A stretch of 64,000 bases of DNA from Porcincola intestinalis (GTDB lineage Bacteria > Bacillota > Clostridia > Lachnospirales > Lachnospiraceae), in NCBI RefSeq assembly GCF_009696445.1, contig NZ_VULZ01000007.1:62001-126000 (forward strand), in the 5' to 3' direction. Positions 52,412-62,400 of the stretch are shown piece after piece; position 1 is the first letter of the stretch, and each line of letters starts with the position of its first letter. The position numbers and the translations under genes were made by a program. Under the pieces are notes generated by a model. That model saw nothing but the letters and a program-made list of their open reading frames with translations. It made no database searches and had not been told where the DNA came from.

Positions 52412-53770
52412 TCACTTTTCAAAAATATCATCGATATCACTGACCCCCTTGAGGGAAGTGATGACCACTGCCGTATCGCCCACCTCGATCCGGTCATCGC
52501 CCCTCGGAAGAATCACCTTTCCCTTTCTGGAAATGCAGGCGACCAGCGCCCCCTGCCGGAACTTCATATCCCTGAGCGGGATATTCTTGTGAGCAAATGA
52601 ATCCCTGATCAGAAACTCCAGTGCCTCTGCCTGGTCATCCATCATCCGGTGAAGCGTCTCGATGTTGCTTCCAAAAGAATTCTGCATCGCCCGGACATAA
52701 GTCACGATGTGCTCCGCCGTAATGTTCTTCGGAGCAATCATCGTGTCCAGATCCAGCTGGTCAAACACCTCCGCGAATGCACTTCTGTCGACCTTTGTGA
52801 CGATTTTCCGAATGCCCATCGACCGGGCGAACAGCGACAGGATGACATTCTCCTCATCAATTCCGGTCAGTGCGACAAAGCCTTCCGTCCGGGCGATTCC
52901 CTCCTCGACCAGAAGCTCCTTGTCCGAGGCGTCGCCGTGAATGATGGTCGCCTTCGGAAGCAGATCCGCAAGCTGCTCGCAGCGCGAAAGTTCCTTCTCT
53001 ATGATCTTGACCTGAATCCCGGAGCGGATCAGAATCCGGGACAGATAATACGCGATATCCCCTCCCCCGGCGATCATCACATTTCTGACCGCATGGGTAT
53101 TGAGTCCGATTCTCCTGAAAAACTCTGTCTGCTCATCCCCGGGAGCTACAATTGAGATAACATCCCCCGACCTCAGTACCGTGTTTCCCTGCGGAATGAC
53201 CATCTCGTTGTCACGCTCCCGCGTGCATACGAGCACATGGCATTTGAGCCGTTCGTGAAGCTCGTTCAGATTCATTCCATCCAGCACGGAATCCTTCGGG
53301 ATCCGGAAATGAAGCAGCTCTGCCTTTCCTTTGGCAAAGGTGTTGATCTCGATCGCGCTCGGGAACTTCAGAACCCGCGCCACCTCCTGCGCCGAGGTAA
53401 ATTCCTGATTGATGACCAGCGCCAGCCCCAGCTCTTCCTTCAGGAACCCGGCCTCCTGGTTATACTCCGGGTTCTGAACCCTTGCGATGGTCTGGCAATG
53501 TCCCGCCTTTCGTGCAATCAGGCAGACAAGAAGGTTCACCTCATCCACGCCTGTCACCGCGATCACCAGATCGGCATGTACAATGCCCGCTTCCTGCAGA
53601 ACCTGGTAGCTTGCTCCATTTCCTGAAAAACCCATGACATCAAACCGGTCGCAGATCTGATTCACGACAGAATCGCTCTTGTCCACGACTGTGACATCAT
53701 GCCCTTCCCGGCACAGATCGGCACAGAGCTTCGCTCCGACCTTCCCGCACCCTACAACTATGATATTCAT
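52412..53770 (-). CDS. trkA: Potassium transport regulatory subunit TrkA
   Basis: Peripheral NAD/ATP-binding gating subunit of the Trk system. The 452-aa protein contains two RCK_N/RCK_C pairs: Rossmann motifs IVVGCGKVGAKLCADL (residue 3 onward) and NVMIAGGGDIAYYLSRIL (about 230), and RCK_C domains at about 135-215 and 365-450. First gene of a trkA-trkH-TPR/AAA operon. Its promoter contains an inverted repeat. RCK_C domains of this type are known c-di-AMP targets in some Firmicutes, and gdpP is in this window. Confidence 0.95.
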   Translation of the reverse strand: MNIIVVGCGKVGAKLCADLCREGHDVTVVDKSDSVVNQICDRFDVMGFSGNGASYQVLQEAGIVHADLVIAVTGVDEVNLLVCLIARKAGHCQTIARVQNPEYNQEAGFLKEELGLALVINQEFTSAQEVARVLKFPSAIEINTFAKGKAELLHFRIPKDSVLDGMNLNELHERLKCHVLVCTRERDNEMVIPQGNTVLRSGDVISIVAPGDEQTEFFRRIGLNTHAVRNVMIAGGGDIAYYLSRILIRSGIQVKIIEKELSRCEQLADLLPKATIIHGDASDKELLVEEGIARTEGFVALTGIDEENVILSLFARSMGIRKIVTKVDRSAFAEVFDQLDLDTMIAPKNITAEHIVTYVRAMQNSFGSNIETLHRMMDDQAEALEFLIRDSFAHKNIPLRDMKFRQGALVACISRKGKVILPRGDDRIEVGDTAVVITSLKGVSDIDDIFEK

Positions 53771-53917
53771 ATCGTCCGCTGGAATCTGTTCAGATTCCGA
53801 TTTCCCCGTTGCGCCTCAGTAGTTCTTCCGTTTTTCTGTATCCTGCACTGAAGCCCGATGCAGGCTGTCTGCAGGTGCCATCCCGGCCGCCTGTACAGAA
53901 GACAAAAATGCACAGTA

Positions 53918-53949
53918 ACTATACCACGATTGCCGGTGGGTGGCAATCG
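53918..53949 (-). promoter_or_regulatory. trkA promoter with an embedded inverted repeat
   Basis: On the minus strand TTGCCA (-35, 53941-53946) and TATAGT (-10, 53918-53923, preceded by TGG as an extended -10) are 17 bases apart. The inverted repeat CGATTGCC - seven bases - GGCAATCG (53927-53949) covers the spacer and the -35, a good place for a repressor. Confidence 0.6.
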
Positions 53950-53998
53950 GAGGGAAACAGCGTAAACGGACGATGCATCATCGGACACTGCATCCTGG

Positions 53999-54027
53999 TT
54001 GTATGTCCTGTGCGCTGATGCTAGACT
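53999..54027 (+). promoter_or_regulatory. Candidate promoter of the pyridoxamine kinase gene
   Basis: TTGTAT (53999-54004) and TAGACT (54022-54027) are 17 bases apart, 25 bases before the start codon, divergent from the trkA promoter. Confidence 0.45.
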
Positions 54028-54051
54028 AACGGAAAAAGGAGGATATGAACG

Positions 54052-54996
54052 ATGCATCATCCGGATCAACTGGATCTGAGAAACGAGACAGAAGATAAGG
54101 ATCAGACGAAACCCGGGATTCCTTCCGGCAAACGGCTTCTGACAATACAGGACATATCCTGTATCGGGAAATGTTCCCTCACCATTGCGCTCCCGGTCAT
54201 CTCGTCGCTGGGTATCGAGACGGCCGTTCTTCCGACCGCACTGCTCTCCACGCATACCCTGTTTGACGGCTTCACCTTTCTGGACCTGACAGACCAGATG
54301 GTTCCCGTCACCGACCACTGGAAAAGACTGGGATTCTCATTCGACACCATCTATTCCGGTTATCTGGGGTCTGTGAGACAGATGGAGATTGTTCAGGATA
54401 TCATCCGGAAATTCCAGGGCACTCAGAATCCGCTCGTCATCATCGATCCTGTCATGGCGGATTATGGAAAGCTCTATACCGGTTTCGACGAAGCCTTTGC
54501 GAAACAATATGCTGCCTTCTGCGGCTGTGCGGACATCATTCTGCCCAACCTGACAGAGGCGCATTACCTGACAGGTCTTCCCTACCTGGAAAGATATGAG
54601 AAGGATTATATTCTCGATCTGCTGAAAGCACTGTGTGCGCTTGGTCCGGAGTGGGCTGTGCTGACCGGGGTCTCCCTCAAAGATGGTCAGACAGGTGCCA
54701 TGGCAAGAAACAGCAGAACCGGGGAGGTTGTCTCCTGTTTTACAGACCGCATTCCGGGGAACTATCACGGCACGGGAGATCTATTCACCTCCGTTGTCGC
54801 CGGTACCCTGACAAGGGGGCTTCCGCTGAAAAAAGCCCTTCGGCTTGCGGTCGACTATGTCCGGGAAACAATCCGTGTGACGCAGGCATCCGGCAGACCG
54901 GACAGCTACGGAGTCGAATTCGAGGCAACACTCCCGGCTTTGATCCGGCAGGCAGATCAGCTCTCCGCTTCGCCACAGCCATCTCCTTCCCCTTGA
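54052..54996 (+). CDS. Pyridoxal/pyridoxamine kinase
   Basis: ATP-dependent kinase of the ribokinase fold that salvages vitamin B6. The 314-aa protein has LLTIQDISCIGKCSLTIALP near the N-terminus, YSGYLGSVRQMEIV, DPVMADYGKLYTGF, the anion-hole motif NYHGTGDLFTSVVAG with the catalytic Asp, and a C-terminal helix. The N-terminus is about 20 residues longer than in most relatives. AGGAGG precedes the ATG by nine bases. A monocistronic plus-strand gene divergent from trkA. Confidence 0.92.
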   Translation: MHHPDQLDLRNETEDKDQTKPGIPSGKRLLTIQDISCIGKCSLTIALPVISSLGIETAVLPTALLSTHTLFDGFTFLDLTDQMVPVTDHWKRLGFSFDTIYSGYLGSVRQMEIVQDIIRKFQGTQNPLVIIDPVMADYGKLYTGFDEAFAKQYAAFCGCADIILPNLTEAHYLTGLPYLERYEKDYILDLLKALCALGPEWAVLTGVSLKDGQTGAMARNSRTGEVVSCFTDRIPGNYHGTGDLFTSVVAGTLTRGLPLKKALRLAVDYVRETIRVTQASGRPDSYGVEFEATLPALIRQADQLSASPQPSPSP

Positions 54997-55036
54997 GACG
55001 CAGAATAACGGTTTTATAAGCCGCCATTATAAAGAA

Positions 55037-55064
55037 GGAGCCGGTGACTCATCTCACCGGCTCC
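55037..55064 (+). terminator. GC-rich hairpin after the pyridoxamine kinase gene
   Basis: GGAGCCGGTGA and TCACCGGCTCC form a perfect 11-base stem with a six-base loop, 40 bases past the stop. No T-run follows, so termination is likely but not of the classical type. Confidence 0.5.
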
Positions 55065-55176
55065 GGAACGATTGACTTGAACGATTTACACTTCGAGTAG
55101 CTATTCAGTTGTGATCTTTCTCACATACGAATCGGAGGATTCTTCCCTGCTCTTCTATGACTCAAGATGCTGTGCT

Positions 55177-55488
55177 CTACAGCACCATCGCATAAAATAA
55201 ATAATTGATATCGATCTTCGTTCCCTTTCTCGTCAGGAACGGATTCTGAAAATCATCTTCCCAACTTTCTACTGCAAGAATTCTTAACGATAGAATCTTA
55301 TCCGGCAGCTTGCTTTCAATATAACAAGTGAAAGGCGCTTCTGTCGGTTCTCTACTTTTCTTCTCCGATTCTCGCTCTATACTGCGATTCCAGAAAACCG
55401 ATCATCAGAAATCTTTTTCGCAGGGACCTGTCACTCTGCCTCTGTTATATTGAACTGAACTGTACGGTGTTCCACTGTCGATTTCCAT
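55177..55488 (-). pseudogene. Promoter-bearing small ORF interrupted by two in-frame TGA codons
   Basis: A 104-codon frame starts at ATG 55488 after AAAGGAGGG with a nine-base spacer. Codons 28 and 29 are both TGA (55407-55402); the frame then continues for 74 sense codons to TAG. The first part reads MEIDSGTPYSSVQYNRGR; the second has protein-like content such as ESWEDDFQNPFLTRKGTKID. No start codon exists for the second part alone. It has a near-consensus promoter. I do not recognise the family. A decayed gene is most likely; a functional 27-aa peptide or TGA recoding are alternatives. The surrounding gap (55065-55734) holds no other gene. Confidence 0.5.
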
Positions 55489-55578
55489 CGGTCCAGCCCT
55501 CCTTTCTGCGATCAGACCCATCGGTTATGGATTCTTCTGTTTCCTCTGACTTTCAACCGATGTTCTTTGTGTAACTAC

Positions 55579-55607
55579 ATACTAGCAAAGGGCACTTGTA
55601 TTGTCAA
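55579..55607 (-). promoter_or_regulatory. Sigma-A promoter of the interrupted small ORF
   Basis: On the minus strand TTGACA (55602-55607) and TAGTAT (55579-55584) are separated by 17 bases, with an extremely AT-rich stretch upstream (about 55608-55690) like an UP element. The leader contains an inverted repeat CATCGGTT / AACCGATG (55519-55526 and 55555-55562). Confidence 0.65.
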
Positions 55608-55734
55608 TACGATTTGATTATATTTTTAATATTTTTGTATTATAATTGTTTCATATTATTATTGTATATATAATTTATACAATCCAGACAGTTCAGCCAG
55701 GTACCCATCCTGCCGCATCACACTGAAACGCCGC

Positions 55735-58095
55735 TCAAGCCTGGCGCTCATGCAGCTTCCGGTTGTAGTTGATCAGGCAGCCGTCCATGATGATTTCACG
55801 CTCATGGTCGGTCAGCTCACCCAGTGTCATATAGAACTCTTTCATGGCGCCGTTCTTCACGACAAAGCCCATGATACGGTCGCGCTTCTCGGCGACAGCC
55901 GCCCGAATATCCGGAAGGAAGACCCAGTCTCCATTTGCAAACGGGAGATCGCCCTCCCCGATCACAAGCGGAAGCATGCCCCAGTTGATCAGGTTCGAGC
56001 GATAACGCTTTGTCGCATACGAAAATGCAATGTTCGCCCAGCCGCCGAGCACCTTCTGGCAGGAAGCAGCCTGTTCTCTCGCAGACCCGTCTCCCGGCTT
56101 CACCGCAAAGATGGTCGAACCGACACCGAACGCCTTCGGGTCCTTGAAGCTTTCAACGACACCAGGGAGCTTCTCTGCGATCAGGCTGACTGTGTCCTGA
56201 TAGGAATCCGCAAGCGGCTTCGAGCCCGCATCCTGTGTCTCTGCTGCGGAAAGCGCGGATGCAGGATCTTCTCCCGACTCAATTGCCTTCTGCACCAGCT
56301 GCACCTGCTTTGCCCGCGGCACATACGCCGGATCCTTTCGGGACAGCGTGAACTCCGCAAGTCCCAGCGGATTGGAACGGTAAGAGCTTGTCTCCCCGGA
56401 CGGGATCAGCTCATCGGTCGTGGTCACCGGATCATGAATCTCGGACACAACACGCAGGAGAAGATTCTCCGGCAGCGGACTCATCGCCGGCCAGTCCTTG
56501 ATATTCGGCCCGAACACCAGCTCTTTCTCCGGCTCCGCCTTTCCCCAGGCATTGAACACACGATTCTCGTAAATTGCCTTGTCAAAATGGTACTCCGGCT
56601 CGCTGTACTTCACATCCATCTCTGTCGCAGCTGTCAGGAAGCCCTTGTTTGCCGCCGTCGCTGCGATGGAACGCGCATCCATCAGCGCAACCGAAGCAAT
56701 CTGGCCATTCTGCACCTTCGAGCCTTCCCGATTCGGGAAGTTCCGGGTCGAATGGCGGATGGAGAAGGCCCCATTTGCAGGGGTGTCGCCCGCACCAAAG
56801 CAGGGTCCACAGAACGCTGTCTTGACAACACAACCGGCTTCGATCAGATCAGCAAAGCGGCCATCCTTCACCAGCTCCATGTAAATCGGCATGGAAGCCG
56901 GGTAAACGCTCATCGTGAACTCGTCGTTGCCGATCGAATGGCCACGGAGAATGTCCGCAGCCGCGCAGATATTCTCAAATCCGCCGCCTGCACAGCCGGC
57001 GATGATCCCCTGGTCGACATAGAGCTTCCCGTCCACAATCTTGTCCTGAAGCGAATAGCTGATCTTTCCGCCGAAGGAAACCTTCGCACGCTCCTCCACA
57101 TCGTGGAGCACGTCCTTCAGGTTCTTCTGCACATCCTCAATGGCATAGACATTGCTCGGATGGAACGGCATCGCGATCATCGGGCGGATTTTAGACAGGT
57201 TCACGCGGATACAGCCATCGTAATAGGCAAGGCTGCCCGGATTCATTTCTCTGTAGGCGGATCTCCTGCCGTGGATCTCATAGAAGTTCTTTGTCTTCTC
57301 ATCTGTTCGCCAGATCGAGCTCAGGCAGGTTGTCTCCGTCGTCATCACATCGACACCGATTCGGAAGTCTTCACTCAGGCGTCCGATGCCGGGTCCGACG
57401 AACTCCATGACCTTGTTCTTGACATAACCCTTGTCAAACACCGCGCCGATGATGGCCAGCGCAACATCCTGCGGTCCGACCCCGGCTGCCGGCTCTCCCT
57501 CCAGATAGACTGCAACGACGCCGGGCATGTCGATGTCGTAGGTCTGGCTGAGCAGCTGCTTGACCAGCTCGCCGCCGCCCTCTCCCATCGCCATCGTCCC
57601 GAGTGCCCCGTAGCGGGTATGGGAGTCAGAGCCCAGGATCATCGCCCCGCACTCGGCAAGCATCTCGCGTGCGAACTGGTGGATGACGGCCTGATGCGGC
57701 GGGACATAGATGCCGCCGTACTTCTTCGCCGCTGAGAGGCCGAACATATGGTCATCCTCATTGATCGTACCACCGACAGCACAGAGCGAATTGTGGCAGT
57801 TCGTCAGGACATACGGGATCGGAAACTGCTCCAGGCCGGATGCCCTCGCTGTCTGGATGATGCCCACGTATGTGATGTCATGAGATGCCATCTTATCGAA
57901 GCGGATCTGGAGCTTCTCATCATCCCCGGACAGGTTATGGCTGTGAAGAATCGACCATGCCATCGTCTCCCTGCGCGCCTGCTGCCTGTCCGGTTCCTTT
58001 CCGGTCATCTGCCGTATCCGGGCCGAGGCCTCCTCCGTATCCGGCACGATATCGGTTCCATTGACCAGGTATACACCCTTCTCAGATAATTCCAT
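55735..58095 (-). CDS. Aconitase-family hydratase (YbhJ-like)
   Basis: The start at 58095 ([17 protein letters not shown]) has GGAGAAG five bases upstream and is preferred to an ATG 15 codons earlier. The 786-aa protein has the aconitase/isopropylmalate dehydratase organisation; likely Fe-S ligands are Cys residues in [11 protein letters not shown] and the CxxC in [12 protein letters not shown], with [20 protein letters not shown] and the swivelling C-terminal domain. It is of the same size class as E. coli YbhJ and somewhat shorter than AcnA. Whether it acts on citrate or on another hydroxyacid is not known; no other TCA gene is adjacent. Confidence 0.87.
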   Translation of the reverse strand: MELSEKGVYLVNGTDIVPDTEEASARIRQMTGKEPDRQQARRETMAWSILHSHNLSGDDEKLQIRFDKMASHDITYVGIIQTARASGLEQFPIPYVLTNCHNSLCAVGGTINEDDHMFGLSAAKKYGGIYVPPHQAVIHQFAREMLAECGAMILGSDSHTRYGALGTMAMGEGGGELVKQLLSQTYDIDMPGVVAVYLEGEPAAGVGPQDVALAIIGAVFDKGYVKNKVMEFVGPGIGRLSEDFRIGVDVMTTETTCLSSIWRTDEKTKNFYEIHGRRSAYREMNPGSLAYYDGCIRVNLSKIRPMIAMPFHPSNVYAIEDVQKNLKDVLHDVEERAKVSFGGKISYSLQDKIVDGKLYVDQGIIAGCAGGGFENICAAADILRGHSIGNDEFTMSVYPASMPIYMELVKDGRFADLIEAGCVVKTAFCGPCFGAGDTPANGAFSIRHSTRNFPNREGSKVQNGQIASVALMDARSIAATAANKGFLTAATEMDVKYSEPEYHFDKAIYENRVFNAWGKAEPEKELVFGPNIKDWPAMSPLPENLLLRVVSEIHDPVTTTDELIPSGETSSYRSNPLGLAEFTLSRKDPAYVPRAKQVQLVQKAIESGEDPASALSAAETQDAGSKPLADSYQDTVSLIAEKLPGVVESFKDPKAFGVGSTIFAVKPGDGSAREQAASCQKVLGGWANIAFSYATKRYRSNLINWGMLPLVIGEGDLPFANGDWVFLPDIRAAVAEKRDRIMGFVVKNGAMKEFYMTLGELTDHEREIIMDGCLINYNRKLHERQA

Positions 58096-58173
58096 ATCTT
58101 CTCCTGTATTCATACATGAGGACGCCATGATCTCCGGCATCCGCCGCTGGTTACATCATATCTTCGGATACAG

Positions 58174-58220
58174 CAAAAGGGGCATTCCCGGGATCTTCTC
58201 AGATCCTGAGGATACCCCCT
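58174..58220 (-). terminator. Terminator between the aldolase and hydratase genes
   Basis: On the minus strand AGGGG ... GGATCT-GAGA-AGATCC ... CCCCTTTT forms a two-part stem followed by four Ts. It lies between the hydratase start and the aldolase stop, in the same orientation but before the aldolase gene's start, so on the minus strand it belongs after the aldolase gene (stop at 58259) and before the hydratase. Confidence 0.6.
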
Positions 58221-58258
58221 CCGGTTATTCAGGCCTTCTTCATCAGGCAGCCTGATCC

Positions 58259-59215
58259 TTATCTCTTGGACAGCTCAGCAGCCTTGCCATCGGATCCAAG
58301 GACATCCTTGATCTTGTGTGCAACGATGTCATGGACGTTCTGGCGGCCGACCTTCAGATACTGACGCGGATCGAAGATGGACGGATCGTCAACAAAGGTC
58401 TTACGGATACCAGCGGTCATGCCAAGACGAAGATCGGAATCGATGTTGATCTTGCAGACAGCGCTGCGTGCAGCCTGACGAAGCTGATCTTCCGGAACAC
58501 CAATGGCATCCTTCAGAGCACCGCCGTTTGCGTTGATGATCTTGACATACTCCTGCGGTACAGAGGAAGCTCCGTGGAGGACGATCGGGAAGCCCGGCAG
58601 TCTCTTGACAACCTCATCGAGGATATCAAAACGAAGCTGCGGCTTTGTGCCCGGCTTGAACTTGTATGCGCCATGGCTGGTTCCGATTGCGATTGCAAGG
58701 GAATCAACACCGGTCTCGCCGACAAATTCCTCAACGTCGTCCGGATTGGTGTAGGAGGAATCCTCCGCCTTGACAGCGACAGCATCCTCGATGCCTGCCA
58801 GAGTGCCAAGCTCAGCCTCAACGACAACGCCATGAGCGTGTGCGTACTCAACAACCTTCTTTGTCAGCTCGATGTTCTCCTTGAACGGCTTGGAGGAAGC
58901 ATCGATCATGACAGAAGTAAAGCCGTTGTCTACGCAGTCCTTGCAAACCTCGAAGTCTGCACCGTGATCCAGATGAAGAACAACCGGCAGGTCCGGATGA
59001 ATCTCAAGAGCAGCCTCTACAAGCTTTACCAGATAGACGGAGTTAGCGTACTTTCTTGCTCCCTGGGAAGCCTGAAGGATGACCGGAGAATTCAGCTCGG
59101 CAGCTGCCTCGGTGATTCCCTGGACAATCTCCATGTTGTTGATGTTGAAAGCGCCAATTGCATAGCCGCCCTTGTATGCCTTCTGGAACATCTCGGTAGA
59201 TGTGACTAATGACAT
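58259..59215 (-). CDS. fba: Fructose-bisphosphate aldolase, class II
   Basis: Zinc-dependent aldolase of glycolysis and gluconeogenesis. The start at 59215 (MSLVTSTEMFQKAYKGGYA) has GGGAGG six or more bases upstream; 37 upstream codons of open frame are non-coding. The 318-aa protein shows VVLHLDHGADFEVCKDCVDNG (zinc ligands), VEAELGTLAGIED, IAIGTSHGAYKF and VLHGASSVPQEYV, all typical. Codon use is strongly biased toward a restricted set compared with neighbours, as expected for a highly expressed glycolytic gene. It has its own promoter. Confidence 0.97.
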   Translation of the reverse strand: MSLVTSTEMFQKAYKGGYAIGAFNINNMEIVQGITEAAAELNSPVILQASQGARKYANSVYLVKLVEAALEIHPDLPVVLHLDHGADFEVCKDCVDNGFTSVMIDASSKPFKENIELTKKVVEYAHAHGVVVEAELGTLAGIEDAVAVKAEDSSYTNPDDVEEFVGETGVDSLAIAIGTSHGAYKFKPGTKPQLRFDILDEVVKRLPGFPIVLHGASSVPQEYVKIINANGGALKDAIGVPEDQLRQAARSAVCKINIDSDLRLGMTAGIRKTFVDDPSIFDPRQYLKVGRQNVHDIVAHKIKDVLGSDGKAAELSKR

Positions 59216-59290
59216 GATTTTTCCTCCCTTTTTGAGTTGATAAAATCTGTTTGCGGGCGGGCAGACGCTTTTCTGCCCGCATCCACCCGC

Positions 59291-59319
59291 ATTATACCTG
59301 CTTTGAATCCGGTTCGCAA
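59291..59319 (-). promoter_or_regulatory. Promoter of fba
   Basis: On the minus strand TTGCGA (59314-59319) and a perfect TATAAT (59291-59296) are separated by 17 bases, about 75 bases before the aldolase start. Confidence 0.65.
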
Positions 59320-59415
59320 TAGACACGAATCTGTTTTTCTCTTCTGAGCCCTGTTAGTTCGATTGCCGAACCAGGCCAGACGACCAAAGATGCCTTTTCC
59401 TCAGGCGTTTAGCCC

Positions 59416-62400
59416 TCAGGCCTTGCGTCTGCGAAGAACAAGATAAAGACCCGCAGCCACACCGGCACCGGCGATCACAAGCAGCAGCGCATAGCGCATC
59501 AGCGGCGAATCATCACCAGTCCTGCTGTTCAGATTCGAACTGGAGGCAAGCGCCTGCGCATCCGCAAGAGCAGCTGAATCACCTGCAAACCCGGAATTCG
59601 GATCGGTCAGCCGCTCCGCCGCCCTGGAGCCGTCCAGAATCTCATTCGTAACGGTCACACTCGCATTCATATTCGACCGCGACAGCGTCACCTGGGGCGA
59701 GCTGATCGAGATATTGTAACCGGTCTTCTTTCCGCTCTCGACCACCTTGCCGTTTCTGTCCGTCTCCGCAAAGTACAGGGTGATGGTCCTGCCCTTCTGG
59801 GAGTTGATGTTGACCTTCAGTGTATCGGACATCGAGCTGGCATCCTTCAGGCTCATCGCCTTCTTGAACAGCAGCTTTGTGTGCGCTGCATCTGCGAAGA
59901 TCCCGATGTAATAGGTCGCATTGACCCTGATCGGCGTCTTTTTATACATCACCGACTTTGTCAGCGTCAGCGAAGCCTTCTCGTTCGAGTCATTCTTTCT
60001 CAAAACGAAGACGACCGGTCCCTGATTCTCAGCATCTGCGTTGATCGTAAATGTCCGTTCGCCGGTTCTGCTCCCAACCTTCGAGAAGTTCAAGTTGATC
60101 AAATTTTTGAGCTGCGTGTAGTCCGTAAGCTGCGTGTAGTCTGTGAGCAGCGTGTAGTCCTTCGCAAGGCTCACACCTGCTGTCGTCCTGATCGACATCA
60201 GCGTGACCCCCATCGCCTGCTTCCCGATATCAATCGGAACAGGGAAGGAGATATTCTTCCGTTCTCCGACAGATGTATTTTTGAGTGTAATCTTCTGGTT
60301 GTTCTTCAGTGCCAGCTTCCCGTCCCTGGTCCGCACCCTGAATTCCGCCACCAGGTTGTCTACCGGAAGTTCATTGCCGGATGCATCGACCACCCTCAGC
60401 TGGATGTCAAACGTTCCGTTTGACATGAACTCGTTTCGGTGTGAATTGTAATACGAATCGGTATAAAGATTCTGGATCCTGATGGTCTTGTTCGTGACCA
60501 CATAAGTTCTTTTGGTCCCGTTGCCGTAGGAGTCCACTTCCATCGCCTTCATCGTAACAGCTGCACCATTTCCACTGGTACGATCGCCGCCCTGGATCTG
60601 AATCTTCATGTCACGACTGTTCTTGATGGGCTTTCCCTCTGCATCGACCTCATATACATAATAGGTCGTCCCATGCAGTGCATCGACCGGAACGGTGAAC
60701 CGCGCACTTCCGTTTGTCCCGGACGTCGAATTATTCTTCGATACTGTCAGCGTCTGGGCATCCCCATACGGAAGGGTTCCTCCCGCATCCATGAAAACCC
60801 GCACCTGATACTGTTTCTGAACTGTGACCGGAAGGCGCTTTCCTGTGGAAGCCCGGTACAGATCCATGTACACTACGATGGTTCCGACAGTTGACTGGCT
60901 GTCCAGCTTCGCATTAACCGTCACCCCGCTCCCATCCGCAGCCTGGTTTGTGCCCGTTATGATACCGTTCATCGGATTAAATGCATAGCCATTCCAGTTC
61001 TGTGTTCCAACGATGTGTGTCGTCTGTTCGTTGGGACCAGTCTGAAGCATCCCGACGACCTCATCATCCAGATTTGGATCGTTCATAACAAATGCTGTTG
61101 GATTCGCCTTGATCTCTCCCGCTGTCCCCGCAACCTTTGCCATGACAATTCCGGATGCCCCCGACAAATGCGCATTTCCGGCATCGTCGAACGAGCTGAG
61201 GTTTACAACCGCCTGGATACGACTCTTCAGCGTCAGAGTTAGGATCTGGCTGGAATAGGTTCCGGTCGTTGCATCTTCAGACGGTGCTGTAAGTGCGCCG
61301 GAAGCCTCACCGGGCATCTTGGTTCCAACTTTGACGAAATGGTAGTGGGAATCTTTCTCCCACGTTCCGGTTACCCCGACTGATTTGCCACCTCCGGCCT
61401 TTCCACTGAGAAGAACCAGCTGAACCGAGTTTTCCGGCATTGAGAAGCTTTCACTGCCATCGGAGACAGTCTGTTTCTGATCCGCCTTCCCGTCCTTTAC
61501 CGTATAAACCAGATAATCAGCACCGGCTTTCAGAGGCTCACCGTCCGCCTGAACCGTTATGGATGCCCCAGCCAGATTCTGGACAAGCGTCTTTTCGTCG
61601 CTCTCTTTTGAATAGTAGTTTACCTGGCTGGAAGTCAGAGACATGAGATAGGCATCTGTAAAGGTGACTGAAGCAGCTGTCTGCCCTTCGATCCCCGGAT
61701 CTGCATCCTGCGAACTTCCATCAGCATATACACGCGTCCTGGAAGTCATCTGCCACCCTGCCCCCGTCTCCTGACCTACCTTAAAAGTCAGAGTTGTGGA
61801 AGCCTGCTCTGTTTTCTGGGCTTTGCTGTCATTTCCGTAAGCCAGGGACGTCATCCCCGCCGGTGCACGTTCGGTTATACGGAAGACCGCAGTATCTCCT
61901 TCGTTCGGCCAACTGTCATTCTTTGACAGACCGCCTCCGAAATCAAAAGACACTGCACTCCCCTGCATGGTGAATGCCGCCACCTGCTCCCACTGAGCAT
62001 TTCCGGACGCATCTGTCTCCGACGTTTGCCTTTCAATCGTAACCTGAGAACCCGGTACACCTGTTCCGGAAGGATCCTTCGACTCAATGGTGACAAGATT
62101 CCGCGGCGTCTCAGGTGTCTGACTGGATTTATGAATGTAATCCAGCTCATAATCGCTGCCACCTTCCATCAGCAGCTTCAGAGTTCCTCCGTTATTGTTT
62201 CCCGTAAGCTTAATTCCTGCTGAGGTTCCTGTGCCTGTCGCCGTTACGGTGAACACCGTCTCCGCCAGCTTCGCATAGGCAACCGTGCCAGCATTGCCTG
62301 TGCTGTTCTCGGAAACCGGCATCGCCTCCTCGCGGACAACATAGGTTCTGCCTTCCTTCAGAAGGCCTGCCGGGATCTGCTTTGCCTCTTCACCTGATGT

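Noticed and set aside
53767-54318. A 183-codon minus-strand frame upstream of trkA.
   Set aside because: It lies opposite the pyridoxamine kinase gene and across the promoter region, with no domain and no ribosome binding site.
55402-55407. Selenocysteine or other programmed recoding at the two TGA codons.
   Set aside because: Two consecutive TGA codons are atypical for selenocysteine, no SECIS-like stem is evident directly after them, and the family is unknown. Decay is simpler, though not proven.
55750-57735. A 661-codon plus-strand open frame opposite the aconitase-family gene.
   Set aside because: The minus-strand protein has conserved Fe-S motifs; the antisense translation has no recognisable features.
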